A stretch of DNA of 64,000 nucleotides from Brachybacterium sp. EE-P12 (GCF_003711805.1 NZ_QXCP01000003.1:124001-188000), one strand, 5' to 3'. Shown: positions 7,834 to 16,353, counted from the stretch's first letter. Notes: generated by a model from the sequence alone, not told the origin. Numbers and translations: made by a program.

Positions 7834-9674
7834 CATCGCCTGCCACGTCCGCGAGCGCGACGCTGCCGGTCGCCTCGGGCCGCACCGTCGCCCGCCACCT
7901 GTGGGCGCACCTGCGGGGGCGGCGCCTGCACCTGGCCGGGATCCTGGGGCTGTTCCTGCTCGAGTCCGCGACCGCGATCGTCTTCCCGCTGGTGATCGGC
8001 TGGTTCGTCGACACCGTGCTCGACGGCGGCCTGAACGGCGAGGGGATCCCGCCCGCGTTCGTGCTGCAGGCGGGGCTGCTGGTCGCGGCGGCGCTCGCCG
8101 CCGGACTGCTGGCATGGGCCGGAGCGGTGTCCCTCGCGCGCCTCGCCGAGACCGTCATCGCCGAGCTGCGGGAAGCGTTCGTCGACGCGGCGCTGCGCCT
8201 GCCCCGAGCCCGCATCGAGGCGGCCGGGACCGGGGACGTGGTCACCCGCGCCGGGGACGACATCGCCCAGATCTCGGAGACCCTCCCCGAGGTGCTGCCC
8301 CGCATCGCGGTCTCGGTGTTCACGCTCGTGCTCGTGGGGGCGAGCCTGCTCTCCCTGGACCTGCGCTATCTCGCGGTCATCGCGCTCACCCTGCCCTTCT
8401 ACGCGCACACCCTGCGCTGGTACCTGCGCACCGCCCCGCCCGTCTACGCCGCCGGACGCCGGGCCGAGTCACGCCGCGGCGCCGAGGTGCTCGCCACCCT
8501 GACGCAGCTGCCCACCGTGACCGCGCACCGGCTCGAACTGCGGCAGCTGCGCCGCACCGAGGCCGCCACCTGGCAGACCGTGCGCTGGTCGATGCGCTCC
8601 CGGATCGTGCAGAACCGTCTCTTCGGCCGGCTGAACCTCATCGAGGCGCTCGGCCTCGGCGCCGTCCTCGCCCTCGGCATCGCGCTCGCCGTCACCTCGC
8701 AGGGCAGCCCCGGCGCGGTCACCGCCGCGACGATCCTGTACCTGCGCGCGATGGGGCCGCTCGCCGGGCTGCTCATGGTGATGGACGATCTGCAGGCGGC
8801 GCTCGCCTCGCTCGGACGCGTCATCGGTATCGGCGAGAGCCCTTCCGCAGGGACGCCCGGGCGCGGCGGCTCTCCCGCGGGAACGCCGCCGTCGACCGGT
8901 CGTCCGGAGATCGACCCGTCCCCGTCGGACTCCCTGGTCGCGCTCGAGGGCGTCGGCTTCTCCTACGACGGCCGCGCCCCCGTGCTCGAGGGCGTCGACC
9001 TGCACCTGCGGGAGGGGGAGCGCGTGGCCGTGGTGGGCGAGACCGGCTCGGGGAAGTCGACACTCGCCGCGCTCATCGCCGGAGTGCACCGCGCCGGGGC
9101 GGGGCAGGTGCACCGCGGCGTGCGTGAGGAGCGGATCATGACCGCCGCCCAGGAATCCCATCTCTTCGACGGGAGCGTGCGCGCGAACCTCACCCTCGCC
9201 GCCCCGGACGCGAGCGACGAGCAGCTGCGCGCCGCCCTGGACCGGCTCGGCGGCGCCGAGCTGCTCGACGAGCTGCCCGACGGGCTGGACACCGCCGTCG
9301 GACCCGGCGGTCACCCGCTGGGGCCCGCGGCCGTGCAGCATCTCGCGCTGTGCCGGCTCGATCTCGCCGATCCCGCGCTGATCGTCCTGGACGAGGCCAC
9401 GGCCCACGGGGACGGGGACCGGGGCCTGGACGTCGCCGCCTCCGCACTGGTCCGGGACCGGTCCGCGCTCGTCATCGCGCACCGGCTCTCCCAAGCCGTG
9501 GAGTGCGACCGGATCCTCGTGATGGAGTCGGGCCGGATCGTCGAGAGCGGCACGCCCGAGGAGCTCATCGCCGCGGGCGGAGCCTTCGCTCGTCTGTGGG
9601 AGGCGTGGAGCGCAGGGCGACATCCGCTCCCCCTGGACACGGCGCGAGCAGCGACTCAGCCGAGCAGCGACTGA
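7830..9674 (+). CDS. ABC half-transporter, catalytic partner (siderophore transport, second of pair)
   Basis: This exporter-fold half-transporter has 614 residues, with six helices in the first 330 and a C-terminal nucleotide-binding domain. Walker A GETGSGKST (near 404), Walker B LIVLDEATA with catalytic Glu (near 517) and the switch IAHRLS (near 549) are intact. The signature is lost: LGPAAVQHLALCRL stands where LSGGQ is expected (near 497). With its neighbour, which has a good signature but no Walker A, exactly one complete composite ATP site can form. ATG 7830 overlaps the previous stop. Its 3' end overlaps the convergent lipoprotein gene by 19 bases. A Gly/Pro/Ser linker of about 40 residues joins membrane and ATPase domains. 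Confidence 0.88.
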   Translation: MTSPATSASATLPVASGRTVARHLWAHLRGRRLHLAGILGLFLLESATAIVFPLVIGWFVDTVLDGGLNGEGIPPAFVLQAGLLVAAALAAGLLAWAGAVSLARLAETVIAELREAFVDAALRLPRARIEAAGTGDVVTRAGDDIAQISETLPEVLPRIAVSVFTLVLVGASLLSLDLRYLAVIALTLPFYAHTLRWYLRTAPPVYAAGRRAESRRGAEVLATLTQLPTVTAHRLELRQLRRTEAATWQTVRWSMRSRIVQNRLFGRLNLIEALGLGAVLALGIALAVTSQGSPGAVTAATILYLRAMGPLAGLLMVMDDLQAALASLGRVIGIGESPSAGTPGRGGSPAGTPPSTGRPEIDPSPSDSLVALEGVGFSYDGRAPVLEGVDLHLREGERVAVVGETGSGKSTLAALIAGVHRAGAGQVHRGVREERIMTAAQESHLFDGSVRANLTLAAPDASDEQLRAALDRLGGAELLDELPDGLDTAVGPGGHPLGPAAVQHLALCRLDLADPALIVLDEATAHGDGDRGLDVAASALVRDRSALVIAHRLSQAVECDRILVMESGRIVESGTPEELIAAGGAFARLWEAWSAGRHPLPLDTARAATQPSSD

Positions 9675-10189
9675 TCGCAGGGGGCGTCGTCGGTCTCGAC
9701 CTGCGCGCTCCACCAGAGGCGCAGCGTGGCCCGGCCCGGCCGGGACTCGATCACCACCCGCATCGCGCCGCCCTGGTCGTCCCTGGCCACGAGGCTCTCC
9801 ATGGGCGCCGGGTCGTCGTCCTCGGAGGCGAGCGGAGCGAAGTCGTGCTGCGTGAGCACCGAGTCCGCGACCTCGGTGACCTGCTCGGCCGTCGGGGCGC
9901 CCGGGCCCTGGTCTCCCAGGAGGTCCGAGCTCTCGAACGTGGCGCCGACGACCCTGCACCCCGCGGAGTCCGCGCCGACCTGGGGAGCGTTCTCGTCCGA
10001 GGTGAGCGGCGCGACCTGCTCCCCGAGGGCGTCGGCGACCTCCTCCGCGATCGCGGGGTACCTCTCCGCGGCTGCTGGAGCGGTCAGAGCCTCGCCGCCG
10101 CAGCCGGCGAGCGCCAGGAGAAGGCCGAGGCCGAGGCCGGCGCGCGCCAGGCGGCGAGGACGCAATGCCCGTGCGGTCGTCCTGGCCAT
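9656..10189 (-). CDS. Putative lipoprotein of unknown function
   Basis: The product has 177 residues. The N-terminus MARTTARALRPRRLARAG is a basic stretch leading into a hydrophobic core ending L-A-G-C-G-G, a clear lipobox. The mature part is acidic, with YPAIAEEVADALGEQVAPLT, a Cys pair (CRVV… and the near-terminal DDAPCDQS) and a beta-rich end (RVVIESRPGRATLRLWWSA). I recognise no family. The start at 10189 is chosen because it places the signal peptide at the N-terminus; an open frame extends 56 codons upstream without a signal-like sequence. It converges on the siderophore transporter gene with a 19-base overlap and is divergent from the calpain-like gene. Confidence 0.75.
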   Translation of the reverse strand: MARTTARALRPRRLARAGLGLGLLLALAGCGGEALTAPAAAERYPAIAEEVADALGEQVAPLTSDENAPQVGADSAGCRVVGATFESSDLLGDQGPGAPTAEQVTEVADSVLTQHDFAPLASEDDDPAPMESLVARDDQGGAMRVVIESRPGRATLRLWWSAQVETDDAPCDQSLLG

Positions 10190-10208
10190 CTCGATACCCC
10201 CGGATCGG

Positions 10209-10228
10209 CTCCCCTGTCCACAGGGGAG
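10209..10228. promoter_or_regulatory. Short perfect hairpin/palindrome between divergent genes
   Basis: CTCCCCTGT and ACAGGGGAG form 9-base arms around CC. It lies 20 bases upstream of the lipoprotein start and 104 bases upstream of the calpain-like start, a place where an operator shared by divergent promoters would sit. I cannot match it to a known regulator. Confidence 0.3.
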
Positions 10229-10331
10229 AAGTGCCCATGGCGCGGGCGGTGGCTCCGCCGTAGTCTCGCCGCACAGAACTCTACAGACGGCGGAGACCGT
10301 TCGCGATGCGATGGGGATGACGGGGAGAAGC

Positions 10332-11480
10332 ATGTTCCTGGGGGCGGTCACGGGCACGATGCGGGATCACGCAGCCGTGCTGCGGCGGGGAGCGGTCGGC
10401 ATCGATGAGCTGTCGCGATCTGTGGGGACCGCCGTGGAAGCGGTCGAGTGGATCGGATCGGACCGTGAACGCTTCGGCGAGCGTGCGGTCGCGGCTGTCG
10501 ACCTTCTCGTCGACTGCGCGAGGCAGCTGGAGACGCTTGCCGATGGGCTCGCTGCCGAGGCCGATCAGCAGGATGCCGCCTCGGAGCACGATGCTGCGGT
10601 GACGGGCAGGGCGTCTCACGGCAGCGAAGCGCGGGACCAGGACGATCCGTCGATCCTGCCTGACATGGCGGAACCCGAGCCGTACGACGCCGCGGAAGGG
10701 GACGCCGAGGAGAACATCGGCTCCCGAGGCGTGGAGCAGGGAAGGATCGGCGACTGCTGGTTCCTCGCCGCCCTGATGGGCATCGCCGAGAGGGATCCCG
10801 ACTACATCCGCGAGCACCTGTGGAAGAACGGCGACGGCAGCTGGACCGTCAGGATGTACAAGGACGGGGAGCCCGTGGAGATCATCGTCGACTCCGAGTT
10901 CTCGGCCGATGCCGCCAACCACCGAGTGCCGGTGCGGGACGAGAACGGCGAGGTGATGCTCGACGACGACGGAGTGCCGATCATGGAGTCGGTCTCGGGT
11001 GGATGGCCCGCCATCTACGAGAAGGCGGCCGTCGAGCACCGCAGCCGCTACGGCGATCCCGACTACGAGCACATCGAAACGGGGTGGGGCGACGAGGGAT
11101 ACGAGATGCTCACCCCGAACGGGTCCGAGAAGACGGGCGAGGCGAGTTTCGAGGAGATCCAGGAGCGTCTGGACAGGGGGCCCGTGAGCGTGGCCAGCGA
11201 GCATCCCGAGGACGCGAAGCTCTACCCGTGGTGGGAAGGGGCGATCGACGACAGCACCGTCGTGCCGCGTCATGAGTACAACGTCGCCGGCTTCGTCCCG
11301 GCAGGGGAGGAGGCTCCGGACGGGAGCGTGTCGACGGAGGACCGGATCCACCTCGAGAACCCCTGGGGACCTGACGGGGGCACCTATGACGGAGTCGAGC
11401 GGTCAGGAGATCTCTACCTGACGGAGACGCAGTACAAGGACAGCTTCCGCAATGTCTCCTCCGTGGAGATGGAGGGATGA
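10332..11480 (+). CDS. WXG-type N-terminal domain fused to a calpain-family (C2) cysteine protease
   Basis: The protein has 382 residues. Residues 1-75 are helical with a W-x-G turn (W40-I-G42) between two helices, like WXG100/LXG substrates of type VII secretion. After an acidic linker (76-130), residues 130-380 carry a calpain-type peptidase: QGRIGDCWFLAAL with catalytic Cys142, His314 in VPRHEYNVAGF and Asn343 in LENPWG, so the full Cys-His-Asn triad is present. No classical signal peptide is seen. ATG 10332 is chosen because GGGGAGAAG lies just upstream; in-frame ATGs at 10311 and 10317 are alternatives. The next gene overlaps its end. A secreted protease effector is inference; the protease family call is firm. 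Confidence 0.85.
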   Translation: MFLGAVTGTMRDHAAVLRRGAVGIDELSRSVGTAVEAVEWIGSDRERFGERAVAAVDLLVDCARQLETLADGLAAEADQQDAASEHDAAVTGRASHGSEARDQDDPSILPDMAEPEPYDAAEGDAEENIGSRGVEQGRIGDCWFLAALMGIAERDPDYIREHLWKNGDGSWTVRMYKDGEPVEIIVDSEFSADAANHRVPVRDENGEVMLDDDGVPIMESVSGGWPAIYEKAAVEHRSRYGDPDYEHIETGWGDEGYEMLTPNGSEKTGEASFEEIQERLDRGPVSVASEHPEDAKLYPWWEGAIDDSTVVPRHEYNVAGFVPAGEEAPDGSVSTEDRIHLENPWGPDGGTYDGVERSGDLYLTETQYKDSFRNVSSVEMEG

Positions 11481-11482
11481 GC

Positions 11483-11767
11483 ATGGCAGTCGAGGAGATC
11501 ACCCTCTCCCAGGGGTCGCAGTGGCGCATCGGCGAGGTGCGCGTCGGCATCGTCCGCGTGGGCGTGTACGAGGAGTCCGACGCCGCGGAGCTCCTGCTCC
11601 GCGACGGCTCGGAAGTTCATCATGCCCTCGTGACCGTCGACGGGCGGGAGGAGGAGTTCGCGGGCTGGACGTTCTCGCTTCTCTGGACCGTTCGACCGGT
11701 GGATCGCACTGAGCGCGAGACGGTCCGGCTCAGGGCCCGTCGCAGCGACTACCACTGGGCGGGGTGA
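11483..11767 (+). CDS. Small hypothetical protein coupled to the calpain-like gene
   Basis: The product is 94 residues, beta-rich (SQWRIGEVRVGIVRVGVYEE, ELLLRDGSEVHHALVTVDG) and ends with basic residues. It has no signal peptide or membrane segment, so it is probably cytoplasmic. ATG 11483 is preferred because GGAGGG lies 7 bases upstream; ATG 11477 overlaps the protease stop (ATGA) but is too close to that site. The tight coupling to a possibly secreted protease suggests an inhibitor/immunity or chaperone role, which is inference only. I recognise no family. Confidence 0.65.
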   Translation: MAVEEITLSQGSQWRIGEVRVGIVRVGVYEESDAAELLLRDGSEVHHALVTVDGREEEFAGWTFSLLWTVRPVDRTERETVRLRARRSDYHWAG

Positions 11768-11774
11768 TGGGCGC

Positions 11775-12287
11775 TCAGCAGAAGGCGGTCGTGGTGGTGC
11801 TGCGGACGTAGCCCTTCGAGGCCTTCTTCCGCACGCCCTTGTACTTGCAGGACTCCAGCAGCTTGCCCTTGTCGTTGTAGAGCCGCGCCGTGTCGCCGGT
11901 GTTGTTCCAGATGTAGCTGGACTTGTTCCAGTACTTGGTCTTCGTGGTGTTCTTGCCCTTGCCGGAGCGGATCGTGAGGGTCTTGCCGGGGGCGAGCTTC
12001 GTGCCCTTGGGGAAGGTGAACTTCTGCGGGCCGTTGTCGCGGATGACGTAGCCGGTCAGCGTGAGGGTCTTCTTCCCGGTGTTCTTGACCTGGATGTACT
12101 CCTTCACATATCCGGAGTTCTTCGCGTGGTCCTTGCCCGGCGGGTCGTAGTACACCTTCACGATGTCCAACGGCTTCTTCACCGCGGCCTCCGCGGCCGG
12201 AGGCGCGATCGCGAGCGGAATGGCGACGACGAGCGCGGCGAGCAGCAGGGCCAGGAATCGGGCGCGCGAGTACAGGTGCAGGTTCAT
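11775..12287 (-). CDS. Secreted lamin-tail-domain protein
   Basis: The protein has 170 residues. An N-terminal signal peptide (basic LYSRAR, then LALLLAALVVAIPLAIAPP) ends near A-E-A-A. The mature part is a lamin-tail (LTD) immunoglobulin-like beta sandwich: EYIQVKNTGKKTLTLTGYV, GTKLAPGKTLTIRSG and YIWNNTGDTARLYNDKGKLL. Two Cys (in LESCKYKG and the terminal A-F-C) could form a disulphide. It is very lysine-rich and basic, unlike most neighbours. Secreted bacterial LTD proteins are thought to mediate surface or nucleic-acid-related interactions; the role here is unknown. An AGAGG site precedes the start. It converges with the small gene ending at 11767. Confidence 0.8.
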   Translation of the reverse strand: MNLHLYSRARFLALLLAALVVAIPLAIAPPAAEAAVKKPLDIVKVYYDPPGKDHAKNSGYVKEYIQVKNTGKKTLTLTGYVIRDNGPQKFTFPKGTKLAPGKTLTIRSGKGKNTTKTKYWNKSSYIWNNTGDTARLYNDKGKLLESCKYKGVRKKASKGYVRSTTTTAFC

Positions 12288-12374
12288 GATGACCTCTGAG
12301 GAGCACAGGGATCCGCGGGTGACTGCCGACTCTCGTCGGCTCTCCTCAGGATCGGGTCCGATGGGGATGAGGGG

Positions 12375-12380
12375 AATATA
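12375..12380 (-). promoter_or_regulatory. Candidate -10 element of the lamin-tail gene
   Basis: On the minus strand the hexamer reads TATATT, a near-perfect -10 in an otherwise GC-rich stretch, 88 bases upstream of the start codon. No good -35 is visible at 17 bases. Confidence 0.4.
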
Positions 12381-12469
12381 GCCCGCCCCCGCCCCGACGG
12401 GTAGAGATTCCCGACACCTGCCCGGCGGTGTGCGTCACAACCCGGTCACGACCGTGCCGTCCCAGGTCA

Positions 12470-12493
12470 GCGCCGGGACCGAAGTCCCGGCGC
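12470..12493 (-). terminator. Hairpin terminator after the ABC exporter operon
   Basis: GCGCCGGGAC and GTCCCGGCGC form a perfect 10-base stem with a CGAA tetraloop, beginning 8 bases after the stop of the minus-strand ABC gene. No T-run follows, as is common in GC-rich actinobacteria. Confidence 0.55.
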
Positions 12494-12500
12494 CGAGTCG

Positions 12501-14318
12501 CTACATCGACTCCTGCCACGCCTGGTACAGCGCGGCGAAGCGGCCGCCCGCGGCGACGAGCTCCGTCGGCGAGCCGTCCTCGACCACCTTCCCGTCGTGC
12601 ACCACGAGCACGCGGTCGGCGATCATCACGGTGGTCAGCCGGTGGGCGATGATCAGCGAGGTGCGGCGGCCGAGGAGCTTGGTCAGCCCCTCCTGCACCA
12701 TCCGCTCGGAGGGGATGTCCAGCGAGCTGGTCGCCTCGTCGAGGATCAGCACCCGCGGATCGGCGAGGAAGGCGCGCGCGAAGGAGATCAGCTGACGCTG
12801 TCCCGCGCTGACCCGGCCGCCGCGCTTGTTCACGTCGGTGTCGTAGCCGTAGGGGAGCTTCTCGATGAACTCGTCGGCCCCGATCGCGCGGGCCGCCGCC
12901 TCGATCTCCTCACGGCTCGCGCCGGGCCTGCCCAGCGCGATGTTGTCCGCGACGGTGCCCGAGAACAGATACGCCTCCTGCGTGACCATGACGATGTTGC
13001 GGGTGAGGTCCTCCATGGAGATGTCCCGCAGGTCCACGCCGTCGAGCCTGACCGCGCCCTCGGTCGCGTCGTAGAAGCGGGCGATGAGCTTCGCGACCGT
13101 GGACTTCCCGGCCCCCGTCTGTCCCACCAGCGCGATCGTCTGACCGGCGGGGATGTGGAGGTCCATCGGCTGCAGCACGAGCGGCCCGTCCTCGGTGTAC
13201 CGGAAGGACACGTCCTCGAAGTCGACCTGGCCGTCCGAGGCCGGCAGCGGCGTCGGCTCCGGCGACTCCTTGACATGGGGCTGGACGGCCAGGAGGTTCG
13301 CGATCTTCTCGAGCGCCGCGACCGCGGACTGGAAGGCGTTGTAGAAGTTCGCGATCTCGTCGACCGGCTGGAAGAAGCGCCGGGAGTAGAGCACCAGCGC
13401 GACCAGCACGCCCACCTGCAGATCGCCGTGCAGCACCCGGAAGCCGCCGACGACGAGCACCGCGGCGATGGTGACGTTGGCGAGCACGCGCAGCGCCGGC
13501 TGGTAGATGCCGAACACGTTGATCGAGCGCATCGACGCGTCGCGGTAGTCCTGGGCGAGGCGATCGAACTCGGCCTGGTTGCGGTCCTCCTTGCGGAAGG
13601 CCTTCACGGCGCGGATCCCGGCCAGTGCCTCCACGAAGTGCACGATCAGCCGCGCCGAATGGGTGCGGATCGCGCGGTACTCGATGCTCGAGCGCTTCTG
13701 GAACCACACCGTCAGCACCACGCACGGGATCAGCATCAGCAGCATGACCAGGCCCGTCACCGGGTCCATCCCCACGATCAGCACGATCGTGAAGACCATC
13801 GACAGCGAGGCGCCGACCATCACGTTCACGCCCGAGTCCAGCAGCTCCCGCAACGCCTCCATGTCGGAGGTCTGCCGCGAGACGATGCGGCCGGAGGTGT
13901 AGGACTCGTGGAACTCGAGGTCCTGCTTCTGGGTGAAGCGGAAGACCTTCCGCCGCAGCGCCAGCAGCATCCGCTGGCCGACGACGACGGACTGGCGCAC
14001 GTACCCGAAGGTCAGAACGCCGCCGACGATCGCGGCGCCGACGGCGAGGACCGCCGCCTGGAAGGCCGGCCACGGATCCCCCTCCAGCAGGGAGGGAAGG
14101 CCGTGGTCGATGCCCCAGGCGATGATCGCCGGGCCCGCGACGACGGCGAGCTGGGCCACCACGACCATCACGGCCATGATCGCGAACTGGCCCTTGACCG
14201 GGGCGATCAGCTCGCCCAGCAGGGCGAAGGAGCGCTTGCGGGAGGCCTTGGCCTCCGCGGGGGTGAGGGCTCCGCCGCCGTCGGCGTCGTCGCGGTCGGT
14301 GGGTGCGGTGGTGGTCAT
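12501..14318 (-). CDS. ABC exporter half-transporter, catalytic subunit
   Basis: The protein has 605 residues: an acidic N-terminus, six membrane helices (about 35-325) with a coupling-helix region LEFHESYTSGRIVSRQTSDME, and a nucleotide-binding domain from about 370. Walker A GQTGAGKST, Walker B VLILDEATSSLD with catalytic Glu and the switch IAHRLTTV are canonical; the signature is the variant VSAGQRQL. It overlaps its upstream partner (ATGA, 14315-14318), and the two form a heterodimer of the TM287/288-BmrCD type, probably exporting drugs or lipids. An open frame continues upstream to 16211, but that is the shadow of the partner gene. Confidence 0.93.
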   Translation of the reverse strand: MTTTAPTDRDDADGGGALTPAEAKASRKRSFALLGELIAPVKGQFAIMAVMVVVAQLAVVAGPAIIAWGIDHGLPSLLEGDPWPAFQAAVLAVGAAIVGGVLTFGYVRQSVVVGQRMLLALRRKVFRFTQKQDLEFHESYTSGRIVSRQTSDMEALRELLDSGVNVMVGASLSMVFTIVLIVGMDPVTGLVMLLMLIPCVVLTVWFQKRSSIEYRAIRTHSARLIVHFVEALAGIRAVKAFRKEDRNQAEFDRLAQDYRDASMRSINVFGIYQPALRVLANVTIAAVLVVGGFRVLHGDLQVGVLVALVLYSRRFFQPVDEIANFYNAFQSAVAALEKIANLLAVQPHVKESPEPTPLPASDGQVDFEDVSFRYTEDGPLVLQPMDLHIPAGQTIALVGQTGAGKSTVAKLIARFYDATEGAVRLDGVDLRDISMEDLTRNIVMVTQEAYLFSGTVADNIALGRPGASREEIEAAARAIGADEFIEKLPYGYDTDVNKRGGRVSAGQRQLISFARAFLADPRVLILDEATSSLDIPSERMVQEGLTKLLGRRTSLIIAHRLTTVMIADRVLVVHDGKVVEDGSPTELVAAGGRFAALYQAWQESM

Positions 14319-16141
14319 CGGCCCTCCTCCTGGATGGCGCGCAGCTCGAGCTCTCCGGTGAGCGTCTCGATGTCCTGGTCGCGGCGGCGCTCCTCCTCCT
14401 GGTTCGCGATCACCCAGCGGTAACGGGCGGAGCGCGCCATCAGCTCGGTGTGGGTGCCGACGGCGACCACCCGCCCCTCGTCCAGCAGCGCGACCCGGTC
14501 GGCGAGAGCGACGGTCGAGGTGCGGTGGGCGACGATCAGGGTGGTGGTGCCCTCGAGCACCTCCCGCAGGCGCGCGGTGACGGTCTCCTCGGTCTTGGTG
14601 TCGAGGGCGGAGAGGGGATCGTCCAGCAGCAGCACGGCCGGCTTCGCGGCGATCGCACGGGCGAGCGCGAGGCGCTGGCGCTGCCCGCCCGACAGGCTCA
14701 TGCCCTCCTCGCCGATCCGGGTGTCGACCCCGTCGGGCAGCTCGTAGGCGTAGGTCGCATCGGCCGTGCGCAGCGCGAGATGCAGCAGCTCGTCGGCCTG
14801 CTCCTCGGCGAGCGCGGGGTCGGCGCCCAGCAGCACGTTGTCCCGCACGGAGTCGGAGAACAGCGTCGCGTCCTCGAAGGCGACGGCGGTGAGGGTGCGC
14901 AGCGTGGTGAGGTCCATGTCGCGGATGTCGACGCCGTCGATCATGATCGTGCCCGAGTCGATGTCGTACAGGCGTGGCACCAGCTGCAGCAGCGTGGACT
15001 TCCCGCTGCCGGTGACGCCCACCAGCGCCATCGTCTCGCCGGGGCGGATGTCCAGATCCACCCCGTCGAGCACGTCGCCGACGTGGTCCGGGGCGTCGGC
15101 GTAGCGGAAGTGCACATCGCTCAGGTACACGGCCCCGGTCGCGGCGGCGGGGTCGACGGGGACCGGATCGGCGGGGGAGACGATCGTGTTCTCGGTGTCC
15201 ATCACCTCGTAGTGGCGGTCCAGCGCCGTGGAGGCGTTCACGGCCTGGCCCAGCAGCATGCCGAGCATCCGCACGGGGCCGACGACGAGCGTCGCGGTCG
15301 CGAAGTAGGAGGCCAGCTGGCCGGTGGTGATGTTCCCGCTCGCGGTCAGGTGCAGCCCCACCAGCAGCGCCACGCCGAGCGCGGCCTCGGGGAGCATGAA
15401 CATGAACATGTCGAAGCGGGCGATGGCGGTCGCCTTGCGCACCTCGGTGCGGCGCAGCTCCTCGGCCTGCTCGGTGAAGCCCTGCAGCGCGGTGGGGCCG
15501 CGGCCGAACGCCTTCAGCACCCGGATGCCCTGCACGGACTGCTCGATGGTGGTGGCCAGATCGCCGTTCTGGTCCTGCGAGAGACGGGAGAGGACGGAGA
15601 ACGAGCGGTTGAAGCGGTAGGCGATGACGGTGACGGGGACCGCGGCGACGAAGAAGATCAGCGCCAGGACCGCGCTGGAGCGGATCAGCAGCGTCATGCC
15701 CACGATGATCGTCACCGCGTTGGTGACCGCCATGATCATGCCGAACGCGATCCAGCGGCGGATCTGGTTGATGTCGCTCATCATGCGCGAGAGCAGCTGG
15801 CCCGAGCCCCAGCCGTCGTGGAAGGTGACGGGCAGGTGCTGGACCTTCTCGTAGAAGCTCACGCGGATCTGCTTCTCGACGGTGGTCGAGGGAGCGACGG
15901 CGAAGGTGCGGCGCAGCCAGATCAGGGTGGCCTCGACGATGCCGAGGCCCAGCACGATCGCGCCGCCGGTCCAGATGGTGATGGCGGTGGCGTCGCTGCC
16001 GAGCCGGTTGACGATGAACTCGAGGACCTGCGGGATCATCAGCGCCACGATCGACGCGGTCATGGCGCTGAGCAGGCCGAGGAAGAGGCGGATTCGGATG
16101 GGGCGGACCGTCTGCCAGAGGCGGCTCATGGTGCCGAGCAT
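14315..16141 (-). CDS. ABC exporter half-transporter, degenerate-site subunit
   Basis: The protein has 608 residues, six membrane helices then an ATPase domain. Walker A GVTGSGKST and signature LSGGQRQRLALARA are good, but Walker B reads LLLDDPLSALD: Asp replaces the catalytic Glu. Paired with the next gene (Glu present, signature VSAGQ), one site is fully canonical and the other is degenerate, the usual asymmetry of heterodimeric exporters. ATG 16141 is taken; an in-frame ATG (MSRLW) follows four codons later. A TTGACT element lies at 16206-16211 on the minus strand without a clear -10. It is first of the two-gene operon. Confidence 0.93.
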   Translation of the reverse strand: MLGTMSRLWQTVRPIRIRLFLGLLSAMTASIVALMIPQVLEFIVNRLGSDATAITIWTGGAIVLGLGIVEATLIWLRRTFAVAPSTTVEKQIRVSFYEKVQHLPVTFHDGWGSGQLLSRMMSDINQIRRWIAFGMIMAVTNAVTIIVGMTLLIRSSAVLALIFFVAAVPVTVIAYRFNRSFSVLSRLSQDQNGDLATTIEQSVQGIRVLKAFGRGPTALQGFTEQAEELRRTEVRKATAIARFDMFMFMLPEAALGVALLVGLHLTASGNITTGQLASYFATATLVVGPVRMLGMLLGQAVNASTALDRHYEVMDTENTIVSPADPVPVDPAAATGAVYLSDVHFRYADAPDHVGDVLDGVDLDIRPGETMALVGVTGSGKSTLLQLVPRLYDIDSGTIMIDGVDIRDMDLTTLRTLTAVAFEDATLFSDSVRDNVLLGADPALAEEQADELLHLALRTADATYAYELPDGVDTRIGEEGMSLSGGQRQRLALARAIAAKPAVLLLDDPLSALDTKTEETVTARLREVLEGTTTLIVAHRTSTVALADRVALLDEGRVVAVGTHTELMARSARYRWVIANQEEERRRDQDIETLTGELELRAIQEEGR

Positions 16142-16282
16142 GGGGAAAGGGATCCTCAGGGGTGTGCGGCCCCGGCGGTCGGGGACAAGGACGAGGACTT
16201 AGCCTAGTCAACTATCCCGACGGACGACAGCGGATTATGCGCTTTCCGGCGTGGCGTCCCCGCCCCACGGCGAGCCCATCCC

Positions 16283-16324
16283 ATGAGAGGTGTCGGAATG
16301 CGGGGCCATTCCGACACCTCTCAT
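16283..16324. repeat. Perfect 18-base inverted repeat, related to the palindromes at 21.6 and 30.1 kb
   Basis: Arms 16283-16300 and 16307-16324 (ATGAGAGGTGTCGGAATG and its complement) enclose a 6-base loop CGGGGC. It lies 30 bases after the stop of the minus-strand gene at 16354 and can act as its terminator. The arm matches 15 of 18 bases of the inner arm of the palindrome at 21608-21625. Confidence 0.75.
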
Positions 16325-16353
16325 CGGACGGGCTCCGGAGGAGCGGACGAGGC

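Noticed and set aside
3979-8115. A 1378-residue open frame on the minus strand across the siderophore genes
   Set aside because: It is antisense to well-supported genes, rich in Arg/Gly/Ala typical of GC-rich shadows, and shows no domain.
16183-16211. Promoter TTGACT (16211-16206, minus strand) for the ABC exporter
   Set aside because: The -35 is good, but the hexamer 17 bases downstream is TTGTCC and no better -10 is nearby, so I do not call a promoter.
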